DNA of 64,000 bases, taken from assembly GCA_947499555.1 (NCBI GenBank), contig CANMOU010000001.1:1178001-1242000 (forward strand). Reading direction: 5' to 3'. The notes below the pieces were generated by a model. That model saw nothing but the letters and a program-made list of their open reading frames with translations. It searched no databases and was not told where the DNA came from. The stretch is from an uncultured Roseovarius sp. (GTDB taxonomy: Bacteria > Pseudomonadota > Alphaproteobacteria > Rhodobacterales > Rhodobacteraceae). A program made the position numbers and the translations under genes. This document shows positions 46,537 through 55,672 of the stretch, piece by piece. Every line of letters starts with the position of its first letter. Within the stretch, counting starts at the first letter, position 1.

Positions 46537-47342
46537 CAGGCAGCCGCCTTGTATTGCGCAACTTTCCAGAAAAGCCGGTCGAAATTGGTTTGGGTTTGCG
46601 CGGCGAAATCGGGCCAATCCATGCCGAACAGCTCAGCCCCTACTTGTGCTGTATGCACCACATAGGAGGGCTCATTGCGCTTGCCCCGATAAGGCGGCGG
46701 CGCAAGGTAAGGCGCATCGGTTTCGACCAGAATACGGTCCACCGGGGCCATGGCAAAGATATCGCGCAAGTCCTGGCTTTTGGGAAAAGCCGCAATGCCC
46801 GACATCGACAGGTAGAAGCCGAGATCAATCGCAGCTCTGGCCAGCTCTGCCCCCGATGAAAAGCAATGCATCACACAGGTGTAGCTGCCCTTGCGATACT
46901 CTTCGCTCAGGATACGCGCCATATCATCATCCGCATCACGTGCATGGATAATAAGCGGCAGGCCGGTTTGCCGCGATGCCTCGATATGGATGCGCAGGCT
47001 TTCCTGCTGCGCTTCAGCGCTTTCAGACGTGTAGTGATAGTCAAGCCCGGTCTCGCCAATACCCACCATCTTCGGGTGCTGCGCCAGCGCGACAAGCGCA
47101 TCGACCGTCGCCATTGGCTCATCGGCGACGCTCATCGGGTGGGTGCCGGCGGCGTAAAAGACCGGGGCGTATTGCTCTGCCAAAGAGCGCACCTTCGGTT
47201 CCAGCCGCAGCTTTGTGCAGATGGTCACCATCCGTGTCACACCGGCCTCAACGGCGCGCACGACAACCTCGTCACGCACGGTATCGAAGCTGTCAAAATC
47301 CAAATGGCAATGACTGTCTGTGATTTGGGGCGCGTTGCTCAT
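46536..47342 (-). CDS. TatD-family hydrolase (DNase-like)
   Basis: A 268-residue TIM-barrel metallo-hydrolase of the TatD/YcfH group. Ligands are ITDSHCHLDF, GETGLDYHY (Glu), IIHARDAD (His), MHCFSSGA (His) and ETDAPYLAPPPYRG (Asp). Family members act as 3'-5' DNases or D-aminoacyl hydrolases. It follows holB by 18 bp, the same neighbourhood as ycfH near holB in enterobacteria. Confidence 0.9.
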   Translation of the reverse strand: MSNAPQITDSHCHLDFDSFDTVRDEVVVRAVEAGVTRMVTICTKLRLEPKVRSLAEQYAPVFYAAGTHPMSVADEPMATVDALVALAQHPKMVGIGETGLDYHYTSESAEAQQESLRIHIEASRQTGLPLIIHARDADDDMARILSEEYRKGSYTCVMHCFSSGAELARAAIDLGFYLSMSGIAAFPKSQDLRDIFAMAPVDRILVETDAPYLAPPPYRGKRNEPSYVVHTAQVGAELFGMDWPDFAAQTQTNFDRLFWKVAQYKAAA

Positions 47343-47360
47343 CAGGCTCTTTCCGCCGGA

Positions 47361-48485
47361 TCAGAAAGATGCGGCCGTTTTCTGTAACTTGAACACCGTA
47401 TCCAGCACCAGCGCCGCAGGGTCAAGATTGACCGCTTGGCCATGTTGCACACGCGCGCTAATCTCCTGTGCGCAATCAGCCCAGGCCCGGGCCTGATAGG
47501 GCGTCGCAGAGAGACGACCAAGCACTTCGGGCTCTGCCGAAAGAACGGGCTGGGGTGCTTGTGCCAAGACCCCTGTGCGAGCCAAACGCATCAGGAAAAG
47601 ATCAAGCAAAAAGAAGAGCATATCACGCTTTTCTTCAGCGCCTCGTGCGGCGGAGATTTCAGAAAGCTTCACGGCGCGCGACCGATCAAGGCGGGGCAGC
47701 GAGGCGAAGATATCAAGAAGTTCAGCGTACGTCTTCAACCCTTCAAGAGTGTGAAGTCGCACGGCCTCTCCAGCGGAGCCGCCGGACAATTCCGCAAGCG
47801 CGGCGGCCTCTTCTCCTGCGTCAATTCCGGCTTGCGCAAGGGCGGCCTGCATGTCCTGCGGCGATAACGGCATCAGACGCAGATCGCGACAGCGCGAGCG
47901 GATCGTGGGCAAAAGGCGATCAGGCTGATGGCTGACAAGCAGGAATGTCGTGCGCGCAGGCGGCTCTTCGAGCATTTTCAGCAGCGCGTTGGCGGCTTGA
48001 ACATTCATCTCGTCAGCCACGTCAATCAACACGACACGGCGGCCACCATCGGCGGCACTCAAACCGAGAAATCTGTTCAATTCCCGCACGTTATCAGCCA
48101 CTATTTGATCGCGCAGTCGACCGGTTTTCTCGTTAACAGCACGGCGGATATGAAAAAGGCCCGGATCCGACCCCGCAAGCACTCGCCGAGCAACCGGGTG
48201 ATCGGACGGCACATCAAGCGTTTCTGGCGCGGGCAGTGCATCCCCGAAAAGCCCGCCATCCTCTGCCTCGGGCGTGGCGAGCAGAAACCGTGCAATGCGC
48301 CAGGCCAGTGTCGCCTTGCCGATACCCCTTGGTCCGGAAATCAGCCAGGCGTGGTGCAATCGCCCTGCGTTGAATGCCTCAAGGAAGGTCGCTTCAGCCG
48401 CGTCATGACCAAAAAGTCGCTGCGTCTCGCGCGGATGCGGCGCGCCTTCAATGCGGTCTGGCTCTGGCGGGGTATCGTCGCTCAT
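47361..48485 (-). CDS. holB: DNA polymerase III subunit delta'
   Basis: A 374-residue clamp-loader subunit. The P-loop is GPRGIGKATLAWRIA (about residues 50-64), the SRC motif is IRSRCRDLRL, and DVADEMNVQAANALLKMLEEPP is the Walker B/sensor region. No zinc-binding cysteine cluster is seen, unlike the E. coli protein. The start overlaps the tmk stop by 4 bp, the common tmk-holB coupling. Confidence 0.93.
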   Translation of the reverse strand: MSDDTPPEPDRIEGAPHPRETQRLFGHDAAEATFLEAFNAGRLHHAWLISGPRGIGKATLAWRIARFLLATPEAEDGGLFGDALPAPETLDVPSDHPVARRVLAGSDPGLFHIRRAVNEKTGRLRDQIVADNVRELNRFLGLSAADGGRRVVLIDVADEMNVQAANALLKMLEEPPARTTFLLVSHQPDRLLPTIRSRCRDLRLMPLSPQDMQAALAQAGIDAGEEAAALAELSGGSAGEAVRLHTLEGLKTYAELLDIFASLPRLDRSRAVKLSEISAARGAEEKRDMLFFLLDLFLMRLARTGVLAQAPQPVLSAEPEVLGRLSATPYQARAWADCAQEISARVQHGQAVNLDPAALVLDTVFKLQKTAASF

Positions 48486-49120
48486 GCAAGAGCTTGTGTC
48501 ACAAGCGATTGAATGTCGCCAGCAATATCCTCAATCGCCCGATTGCCCTCAATGACGACGAACCTGTCGGCAAATTCATTCGCCAGATCCAAAAAACCCC
48601 GCCGGATACGCGCCTGCATCTCTGTGCCGAAGGATTCAAACCGCTCTTCATCGCCGCCTCTGGCCAGGGCTCGGTCAAGACCGCGCGCCGGGTCCATATC
48701 AATCAAGATCGTCAGATCAGGGTCACGTTTGATCATGAGCGCATGCAAGGCATCGACCTGCGCGCGCAGGTCGCCCCGGGCAATCCCCTGATACATCCGC
48801 GTGCTGTCGACATAGCGGTCACAGATCACAATCGCGCCGCGCGACAATGCAGGCTCAATAACGCGCTCCAGATGATCGCGCCTTGCGGCAGTGAAAAGCA
48901 AAAGCTCAGTCTCGGGCGTCCAACGATCCTGCGCGCCTTCCAACACCAGTTTGCGGATATCTTCGGCCCCTGGACTGCCGCCGGGCTCGCGGGTCAGAAC
49001 AACCTCATGCCCCGCGGCGCGCAAATGTTCGGCCAGAAGCCGTGCCTGGGTCGACTTTCCCGACCCATCAATGCCCTCAAATGTGATAAAGCGGCCCGCT
49101 GCCTGCCCTGTCGTGCTCAA
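48482..49120 (-). CDS. tmk: Thymidylate kinase
   Basis: A 212-residue kinase phosphorylating dTMP. The P-loop is FEGIDGSGKSTQARLLAEHL, the DRYVDSTRMYQG segment binds substrate, and the LID arginines lie near ARGGDEERFE. Start and stop both overlap neighbouring genes by 4 bp (dacC upstream and holB downstream), placing DNA precursor synthesis in a cell-wall/replication operon. Confidence 0.95.
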   Translation of the reverse strand: MSTTGQAAGRFITFEGIDGSGKSTQARLLAEHLRAAGHEVVLTREPGGSPGAEDIRKLVLEGAQDRWTPETELLLFTAARRDHLERVIEPALSRGAIVICDRYVDSTRMYQGIARGDLRAQVDALHALMIKRDPDLTILIDMDPARGLDRALARGGDEERFESFGTEMQARIRRGFLDLANEFADRFVVIEGNRAIEDIAGDIQSLVTQALA

Positions 49121-50283
49121 AGCGCGCCCTCGGGCCCCTGTTGCAGCCGTGCCAGCAAAAGCTGCGCCACGGTCTTCAGCCGAACGGTAAAGCCACCGCG
49201 AGCCACATCATCTGTGGCCACCAAAGGCACCCGCATCTCTGGTAGGCCTTCTGGCGCAAAGATCAGCTCGGCCACCTGATCGCCTTTGGCAATCGGCGCA
49301 CGGACCGGGCCGGTATACACCACCTCGCCGTTGATCTCATTGCCGCCGAGCACGGGAACAAGGGTTCGAACGTCTTCTGCTGTGGTCAGCCCGACGGTGC
49401 TTTGCATCCCCATCCAGACCTCCGCCCGCGCAATTTCCGTGCCTGCCGACACCACATCGGCTTCGGAAAACTGCCGGAAAGACCAGTTCACAAGGTTCGC
49501 CGCTTCTTCCGCGCGCTTGCCAGCAGTATCGATCCCCGAAACCACAAAGATAACCCGGCGGTCGCCCTGTTTGGCCGACCCCACCAGACCGTAGCCTGCG
49601 GCCTGGGTGTGGCCGGTTTTCAACCCATCTGCCCCGATCCCCAGCTTGAGCAGCGGGTTGCGGTTCTGCGTGTTCTGCGGTGCGCGGCCGTCAAAGGCGA
49701 ATTCGGTTTCGGCAAACATCGGGTAATATTCGGGAAAATCCTCGATGATCCGCCGTGCCAGAAGTGCCAGATCACGCATGCTCATCTTGTGATCCGCATC
49801 CGGCCAGCCGTTGGAATTGGTAAAGGTGGAGTTGGTCATCCCCATCTTCTGTCCGCGCTGTGTCATGAAGCGGGCAAACCCGGCCTCGGTACCATCCGGA
49901 CTTAGTGCCTCGGCGATCACCACGCATGCATCGTTGCCCGACAGCACGATGATTCCGCGCAGCAGATCTTCGACCGTCACCTTGTCGGTGGTGTCGAGAA
50001 ACATGGTTGAGCCGCCATAGCTCATCGCGTGTTGCGACACCGGCAGCGTCTCGGATAAGGACAGCCGACCTTCGCGCAAAGCTTCAAAAGCCACATAAAG
50101 CGTCATAAGCTTGGACATCGAGGCTGGCGGCAAAGGCTCATCGGCGTTTTTGGCCAAAAGAACCGTGCCCGTGCCGACATCCACGACGAAAGCAGATTTC
50201 GCGCTTGTATCAAAAGCCTGCCCCGGCAAAGCCAGGGCAGAAGTGAAAATCAGGACTGAGATCAGCCGAATAAGACCGCGCAT
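49117..50283 (-). CDS. D-alanyl-D-alanine carboxypeptidase (class C PBP5-like)
   Basis: A 388-residue S11-family DD-carboxypeptidase. It has a signal peptide ending near ALPGQAFD, the SxxK motif PASMSKLMTLY (active Ser about residue 56), SGN in VLSGNDACVV and KTG in LKTGHTQAAGYG. The C-terminal PBP5-type domain and a possible amphipathic end (AQLLLARLQQGPEGAL) suggest membrane attachment. It trims pentapeptides in the periplasm. Confidence 0.94.
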   Translation of the reverse strand: MRGLIRLISVLIFTSALALPGQAFDTSAKSAFVVDVGTGTVLLAKNADEPLPPASMSKLMTLYVAFEALREGRLSLSETLPVSQHAMSYGGSTMFLDTTDKVTVEDLLRGIIVLSGNDACVVIAEALSPDGTEAGFARFMTQRGQKMGMTNSTFTNSNGWPDADHKMSMRDLALLARRIIEDFPEYYPMFAETEFAFDGRAPQNTQNRNPLLKLGIGADGLKTGHTQAAGYGLVGSAKQGDRRVIFVVSGIDTAGKRAEEAANLVNWSFRQFSEADVVSAGTEIARAEVWMGMQSTVGLTTAEDVRTLVPVLGGNEINGEVVYTGPVRAPIAKGDQVAELIFAPEGLPEMRVPLVATDDVARGGFTVRLKTVAQLLLARLQQGPEGAL

Positions 50284-50295
50284 GATTTCCCTGTG

Positions 50296-51234
50296 TTAGT
50301 TGGTCACCGGATAAGCATCATCAAAGCCCACTCCCTTGATCTTGTTCAAGAGGGTCGTGCGTTCATCATTGCTCTGCGCAGGTCCGACAATGACCCGCCA
50401 AAAGGGTTTGCCTTGCGAATTCTGTGCCAGCACAGTGGGCACCATGCCTGCCTGACGCATCGCGACAGCAGTGTTTTTCGCATTTTGCTCAACACTGAAA
50501 ATACCGATTTGAATGAATGGCTTATCAAGTGAACTTGATGCAGGTTTCGGGGTCGCCACGGCCGCGGGCGTCACCGCCGCATTCGTGGGTTCAATATCCG
50601 CCACTTGCGGTGTCGCGGCCGCCGTCTGCGTTGCGCTGGTTTCCGCCGCTTCTATGGCGGCTGCGGCCCCTGCCAAAGGCTCAAGCGACGTAGTCTCGAC
50701 TGCATCAGGCGCACTCAGCCCCTCGGTGCCCGGCTCAAGTGCTGCAGCTTCGGCCGCCGCTGCAGGGTCAGGTGCTTCTTCGCGGCGCAATGCCGTCACG
50801 CTCAGGTTCACCGGCGCGCCAGCCAGCATTCCCAAGGCCGCCGCCGCATCGGAAGAGACCTGCAAAATGGGGCCTGGATTGTCGCGTTCACGGCGGAACA
50901 GCGCTCCGATCACGAATTTCGAATTGTTCTCATTGCGGATGATCACACGCTCGGGTTCTTTCACATCCGGGTGCGCAACCCAAACACCGCCAAGCGATGG
51001 GCGCCCGTCCCAAAGCCCATCATCGCTAACCTGGAAAACGTCTGGCGCTTCCACGTCCCGCTCAACCAGCTTGATGGAGTTATCCGCCGCCGTGACCGTA
51101 TCAGGATTTGTCGATTGCGGCTTGAAAAGATTGAGCTGCCCATCTTCCGAACAGCCTGCCAGAAGCATCAACACCGCGCCAGAAGCTGCAACCGAACGCC
51201 AGCGCGCGGATTTGCCCGTGGGAGAAAATTTCAT
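50296..51234 (-). CDS. SPOR-domain lipoprotein
   Basis: A 312-residue protein with a lipobox, LMLLAGCSEDG (Cys about residue 27). The central part is long and Ala-rich, and a C-terminal SPOR domain (about residues 235-312, SLDKPFIQIGIFSVEQNA and FWRVIVGPAQSNDER) binds peptidoglycan lacking stem peptides at division sites. Its place at the head of the dacC-tmk-holB operon is typical for the group and links it to septal wall metabolism. The start is ATG 51234. Confidence 0.86.
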   Translation of the reverse strand: MKFSPTGKSARWRSVAASGAVLMLLAGCSEDGQLNLFKPQSTNPDTVTAADNSIKLVERDVEAPDVFQVSDDGLWDGRPSLGGVWVAHPDVKEPERVIIRNENNSKFVIGALFRRERDNPGPILQVSSDAAAALGMLAGAPVNLSVTALRREEAPDPAAAAEAAALEPGTEGLSAPDAVETTSLEPLAGAAAAIEAAETSATQTAAATPQVADIEPTNAAVTPAAVATPKPASSSLDKPFIQIGIFSVEQNAKNTAVAMRQAGMVPTVLAQNSQGKPFWRVIVGPAQSNDERTTLLNKIKGVGFDDAYPVTN

Positions 51235-51439
51235 GACCAGTCCCTTGCCTGTTTTGCGGCACATTTTTTGGTGCCAGTGCCAGCTTTGCCAGCGTTTTGC
51301 TCTATGTGCATCTATCACCGCACGCCCTTAGGATAACCGCAACAAGGCTTTATGAAAAGTCCACAAAAGAAATTTGGCGGAAATCCCCAAAAGAGACGGC
51401 TTTCAGAATCAGAAAAGTCACAGTAACAGATGAATTCCC

Positions 51440-51529
51440 GGAGGTTTGGCAGAGTGGTCGAATGCACTGGTCTTGAAAACCAGCGGGCGTGAAAGCGTCC
51501 CCAGGGTTCGAATCCCTGAGCCTCCGCCA
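51440..51529 (+). tRNA. tRNA-Ser (anticodon UGA)
   Basis: A 90-nt class II tRNA. The acceptor stem is GGAGGTT / AGCCTCC and the anticodon arm is CTGGT-CTTGAAA-ACCAG, so the anticodon is TGA. A long variable arm (GCGGGCGTGAAAGCGTC region) and T-arm GGGTTCGAATCCC follow, and the 3' CCA is encoded. It is flanked by the SPOR gene upstream and the accessory protease/haloperoxidase genes downstream. Confidence 0.96.
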
Positions 51530-51636
51530 CATTTCTTTGTTAGCTGCAATTGCGTCACCAGAAGCGACGCTTGTGGATCAGGCACCCGTCCTTCAAAGAG
51601 GAAGGGCAGCGCTTGGGTATACACTGCCCCCCTGAC

Positions 51637-51664
51637 CGCTCAAACCTGACATGGGTTTTGAGCG
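51637..51664. terminator. Possible terminator hairpin after the protease gene
   Basis: CGCTCAAACC and GGTTTTGAGCG pair around a short loop, 16 bp beyond the stop of the leftward fusion gene. It lacks a strong T-run on the minus strand, so it may only be a stabilising hairpin. The rest of the 150 bp between it and tRNA-Ser shows no gene. Confidence 0.4.
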
Positions 51665-51679
51665 ATATCGCTTGTTGGC

Positions 51680-53788
51680 TTATGACGCGGCTTCCACCAG
51701 CTGCGAGACCAACGCTTTCATTGTCAGGATACCGTATCCATGGGTGGTGGAATAATCTGCCCCCAGCCCTTCGACAATGGCGGTACGAATGGCCGGGCCA
51801 TCAACCGGAAGATGGTTCTTGTTGCGGGCCTCGATCATGCGCGCGACAAGGCCAATGGCCTGCGCGGTCGCGGCTGAGGTGCCACCAAATCCGAAATTTG
51901 CCCCCTGATGTGACGCCAGGCTTGCCGGATTTTCGGCATAGCCCCCCTGCCCCAGAATATCGGGCGCCGGAACATAGTTGAATTTCTTCCCGGCATCCGG
52001 ATCGGGCTTGGCCGCCGGATTCTCATCACGGTCACTGGGGCAAAGCGCACAAAGTCCCGGCCCCGACTGGCTGTATCTGGCCGGAACAAGTTCGGATCCC
52101 TTATCCTCTGGCGAGGACAGTTTGGCGGACCCTACAACGATGATGCCTGTGCCCAGAAATGGATCCTCGGCGTTCATCGACAATGAATCCATCGCCCGCT
52201 CCAGATCTTCCGTTGCACCGGGCGCACCCAGTTCCACAAGCATCTCCGCAACCCAAGCGCGGCCCTGCGCATCCCTCAACGTCGCCGCAACAGCGGCAAA
52301 ATCTTCCGGTGCGCCGGGATAGGAAATCTTGCTGCTGCCATCGTTGCCCGACGGGATCAGTACCGGCACTTTCAGCCCGGCGACAAGAATGGCCAAGGCC
52401 AAAGGATCACAGGGCTTTTTCGCAAAACCCGCGTTGTCAATGTTTTTCCCCCAGTCTTGGGGATAAGATTTGGCATCAGGGCGCACAAAGGGCGGGCCGA
52501 ACAGAATCGCATTCACGTTGGCCTGCCCGTAGGCCATCTTCAGGATTGCTTGACCAACCATCATCCGGTTTTCGTGCGTGTCAGAGACTAGGTTTGTCAC
52601 CCGGGCTGGCAAAAGCTTTGCCTCTGGCGCGGTGCCCCAGATTTCACAAAGCCCCTTCTTATGCGTACCGGCAATCAGTCCACCCATTGCGGTGCCATGC
52701 CCGCCCCCTTTTGAGGCAAACGCCATCCGCCCATCATGATACTCCGCATAATCCGCGTTAATGACAGAATTGGACGCTTTCCAGATCGCCGGATCGGTTG
52801 TCTGGGCCAGTTCCGCGTCGATGGCATGATCCTTGTCGCGCGAAAAAGTTGGATGCGTGACATCGACCGGCCCATCGACCAGCCCAACAATCACGCCAGC
52901 GCCGCCCTTGTCGACGGGCATATCGCCTGACCCGATTCCCATCAGCGGCAAGGTCCACTGATCAATCGCCGTTGGTTCTTTCGGCTTCGGAATGCGCTCT
53001 TCGGTCGGATTGTAGCCAAGATAGGGAGACGGACCAGGGTCATAGCTCTGCACATCGGCAATGGCTTCGACAAAAAGCTCGTCCAGGATGTCGCGCAACT
53101 GCGTAAAGGCCGCCTGTGCGATATCCGCCCCTGCCGCCCCGTCCGAGGCATAGTGAACCCCGGCCCACTCACGGTTCTCGCGGATGCGGTAGGCCACGTC
53201 GAACGCTTCGGCCACGATACCCGGATCATATGCAAAGATTTCGGCGATGCCATGTGCCAGCAACGCCGACTGCGTGGCGTGACCGCTTGGATACGCGGCG
53301 TGATGCGGCACGGTGATGGTCGGGTCGATCCCGTGATCCACAACATGCGGCCGCGGACGATTGAATTTTTCCTTGTAACGCGAGGCCAGCGCAAGACCGG
53401 CATTCTGAAGCTGCGTCAAAAGCCGCACAACACTTCCCGGCACACCTGCCGCATCATCAAATATCGACAGGAAAGGAGAGATGATATCGTCAATCTCGTC
53501 AAGAATTTCCTGCTGGCGTTCCGCGCGTTCCGGGTCGGCCTGTTTGGCCAGAAGATCATCAAGCTCGCGCCGTTCGGTTTCATCGTTGAAAGCCGGGGCA
53601 CCGGGGACATCATTTGCGTCCAGAAGCGCCACGATCTCGTCAAAACGGGCATAAATCCTGCGCCGGTACTTTTCGTCCCGCACACCCCAGGCGCCCGACA
53701 AAATTACAGAGGACTTTGTTTTTGTCTTCGTCTTCGTTTTTGTCTTGGTTTTGGTCTTGGTTTTTGTCTTGGTTTTTGTCTTGGTCAT
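51680..53788 (-). CDS. PAP2/haloperoxidase-like domain fused to S8 subtilisin protease
   Basis: A 702-residue two-domain protein. Residues 2-25 are twelve Thr-Lys repeats. Residues about 60-245 form a PAP2/vanadium-haloperoxidase fold with a full motif set: K139..RPRP (Lys, x6, Arg-Pro), YPSGHA (167-170) and R206..H212..D216 (REWAGVHYASD). Residues about 295-700 are a subtilisin domain with Asp305 (GLVDGPVDVTHP), His364 (GGGHGTAMGG), Asn482 (PSGNDG) and Ser638 (GGTSAATAQA). No signal peptide. The start is ATG 53788, with AAGGA 7 nt upstream. Third gene after the unknown protein and the SARP-like regulator. The substrate of either domain is unknown. Confidence 0.87.
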   Translation of the reverse strand: MTKTKTKTKTKTKTKTKTKTKTKTKSSVILSGAWGVRDEKYRRRIYARFDEIVALLDANDVPGAPAFNDETERRELDDLLAKQADPERAERQQEILDEIDDIISPFLSIFDDAAGVPGSVVRLLTQLQNAGLALASRYKEKFNRPRPHVVDHGIDPTITVPHHAAYPSGHATQSALLAHGIAEIFAYDPGIVAEAFDVAYRIRENREWAGVHYASDGAAGADIAQAAFTQLRDILDELFVEAIADVQSYDPGPSPYLGYNPTEERIPKPKEPTAIDQWTLPLMGIGSGDMPVDKGGAGVIVGLVDGPVDVTHPTFSRDKDHAIDAELAQTTDPAIWKASNSVINADYAEYHDGRMAFASKGGGHGTAMGGLIAGTHKKGLCEIWGTAPEAKLLPARVTNLVSDTHENRMMVGQAILKMAYGQANVNAILFGPPFVRPDAKSYPQDWGKNIDNAGFAKKPCDPLALAILVAGLKVPVLIPSGNDGSSKISYPGAPEDFAAVAATLRDAQGRAWVAEMLVELGAPGATEDLERAMDSLSMNAEDPFLGTGIIVVGSAKLSSPEDKGSELVPARYSQSGPGLCALCPSDRDENPAAKPDPDAGKKFNYVPAPDILGQGGYAENPASLASHQGANFGFGGTSAATAQAIGLVARMIEARNKNHLPVDGPAIRTAIVEGLGADYSTTHGYGILTMKALVSQLVEAAS
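53714..53785 (-). repeat. Hexamer tract encoding (Thr-Lys)12
   Basis: Twelve imperfect copies of ACNAAR, on the minus strand, encode the alternating Thr-Lys tail of the fusion protein. Codons vary (ACC, ACA, ACG; AAG, AAA), so the repeat is held at the protein level. A change of whole units keeps the frame and would alter the tail length only. Confidence 0.9.
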
Positions 53789-53860
53789 TTCAAAGTCCTT
53801 CCACGTCCCGCGCGCACCCTGCGCAATCACCCACTCACAAAACTCTCAAATCTCCGGCGC

Positions 53861-55672
53861 TCAGGCCGGTTTGCAATCCAATAACTCAAGTTTCCGCAAC
53901 CCGTCGGTAATCACACTCACACTCAAGGCCGACGGCAGCACATAGGCTGGTGACAGCATCTCGTCGGTGCCATAGGCCGGGTCAAGCGCGCGCAGGCGAC
54001 TATACATGCCCAGCGCTTTTTCATTCTGACCCTTATGCGAATAGCTGGCCACAAGATGGCGCATCACAGGCAGGAAATCCGGTCGTTTGGCCAGAACTTG
54101 TTCGCCGATCAAGATGGCATCTTCATGACGCCCCTCCAGCGTTGAAACAATTGCCGCAGACGCATCGTAATAGAACCGGTAGGGGCTATACCGACCCAGG
54201 CGTCGGGCGATGTTTGCCGCTTCGCGGGCCGTTCCGAGATCGCCGGAGTAAATCGCGTTCATGGCCGTCGCATCCCACCCGAAGGCAAGGTTAGGCAGCG
54301 ACCTCCGGCTTTCGGCCAGCAGGCGGCGGCCTTCCCCCAATTCACGGCGCACGAACCCTGCCACATGCCCGGCAATCGCCAGAACGACGGCGTTCGACGG
54401 CTCCGCTTCCAGCGCGCGGGTCAAATGCACCATGGAGTCTTTCACCGCATCCTCGCAGGGATCGTGTCGCTCACCCAAAAGAAGCGTATTCGCAAAGGCG
54501 CGCCAGGCCTGGGCATTGGCAGAAAAGACTTCGCCTTCAAACTGGCTGAGCATATCGCGAGAATCGACGATCCCGTCGCGGGACAAGGCAAACAGCTGAT
54601 GCACAGCGGCATAAAGCGTGGGCCGTGACGCCCGCCCCGCCTGCCGCATCACAACAGCTTCAATGGAATCGGCGGCACCGGCCACGAATTCGTCGAGGGT
54701 CTGGGACGAGATCGAAATGGCCGTTTCCCAATCCGTTCCGATGGAAGAGGTCCAGACAACCTTGCCCGTCGCAGGCACACGCGCCAGAATCGTGATCTGC
54801 AGCTCTCGCGCAATCAGCGACAACCGTGTTTCCACCAGAACCGGCGGACATAGAACGCTTTCCGTTTCGCGCCCGGCAAGCTGATTGCTCTCCATGTCGC
54901 GCAAATCGTAGGTCTCAAGATAGCCATTATGCCGGAACGTCGTGGCAATCGCGTTTGTGATACGCTCGGCCACGACCTCGGCGAGATTGTCATCCGCGAT
55001 CACCACCGGGTTGCCGATCAAGACACAAGGGCGCGTCTCGAACGTGACCGGCGCGACGGGGCGCGCGACAGCGCCTGTATCCACCATCGCACCCCGATCA
55101 TCCTCGATACGGGCGTCAAAGGCTTGCCGCTCTTCACGCAGCCAGTCTTCGCCCCCTTCGTCAAGGCGCGGCGCGTCTTCGAAAAAGACCGCGCGATTGT
55201 CGCAACCGGGATCAAGCTGAACGTCCAGCCCCGAAAGCCAGACATGCTCGTAATCGGCCTGAACCGTATCGCTCCACGGCCCAAGCAGCTTGCGCAGTGC
55301 GTGCAATGACTGTCGCAGTGAATTGCTCGCCTGATCTTCGAAGGACCGGCCCCAAAGTCGTGCTTTCAACCATTCGCGTGACCGCCGGCGATCTCGCGCC
55401 GTTGCCAGCATGGCCAGAAGCACCCGGCCCTTCTTCTCTGAAATCCGAATTTCGCGCCCGTCGGGATCACACAGCTGAAAGTTCCCGACAAGCGACAAGG
55501 TCAGCCGGTCTTGCTCTTTCGCTTTGAAGCTCCCCATGGGCGCATCCCCACCAAATCCGTCGCTTCCGTCAACCCCGACAAGGGTTTCCGCTTCGAGACT
55601 ACGCACAGCGGCTTGCCTATGGCAACCGCTATCCCAGCTTTGCGGCTGTCTCGTTTGCTGCAGGATTGTCAT
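53861..55672 (-). CDS. SARP-like transcriptional activator with TPR-like repeats
   Basis: A 603-residue regulator. After a 55-residue N-terminal stretch comes an OmpR-type winged helix (about 58-135: LSLVGNFQLCDPDGREIRIS, LKARLWGRSFEDQASNSLRQ and LHALRKLLG), as in SARP/BTAD activators. A middle domain (about 215-360) resembles the TolB-like module of adenylate-cyclase-type regulators. The C-terminal part (about 375-595) is helical and TPR-like. The ATG at 55672 has GGAGG 8 nt upstream and overlaps the stop of the 177-residue gene. It probably activates this operon and/or the haloperoxidase gene. Confidence 0.78.
   Translation of the reverse strand: MTILQQTRQPQSWDSGCHRQAAVRSLEAETLVGVDGSDGFGGDAPMGSFKAKEQDRLTLSLVGNFQLCDPDGREIRISEKKGRVLLAMLATARDRRRSREWLKARLWGRSFEDQASNSLRQSLHALRKLLGPWSDTVQADYEHVWLSGLDVQLDPGCDNRAVFFEDAPRLDEGGEDWLREERQAFDARIEDDRGAMVDTGAVARPVAPVTFETRPCVLIGNPVVIADDNLAEVVAERITNAIATTFRHNGYLETYDLRDMESNQLAGRETESVLCPPVLVETRLSLIARELQITILARVPATGKVVWTSSIGTDWETAISISSQTLDEFVAGAADSIEAVVMRQAGRASRPTLYAAVHQLFALSRDGIVDSRDMLSQFEGEVFSANAQAWRAFANTLLLGERHDPCEDAVKDSMVHLTRALEAEPSNAVVLAIAGHVAGFVRRELGEGRRLLAESRRSLPNLAFGWDATAMNAIYSGDLGTAREAANIARRLGRYSPYRFYYDASAAIVSTLEGRHEDAILIGEQVLAKRPDFLPVMRHLVASYSHKGQNEKALGMYSRLRALDPAYGTDEMLSPAYVLPSALSVSVITDGLRKLELLDCKPA

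Noticed and set aside
50513-51331. 272-codon Ala/Ser-rich frame on the plus strand
   Set aside because: It is the antisense shadow of the low-complexity middle of the SPOR lipoprotein.
53714-53785. Hexamer tract as a phase-variation switch
   Set aside because: Units are 6 bp, so slippage keeps the frame, and the copies are degenerate, which lowers slippage.
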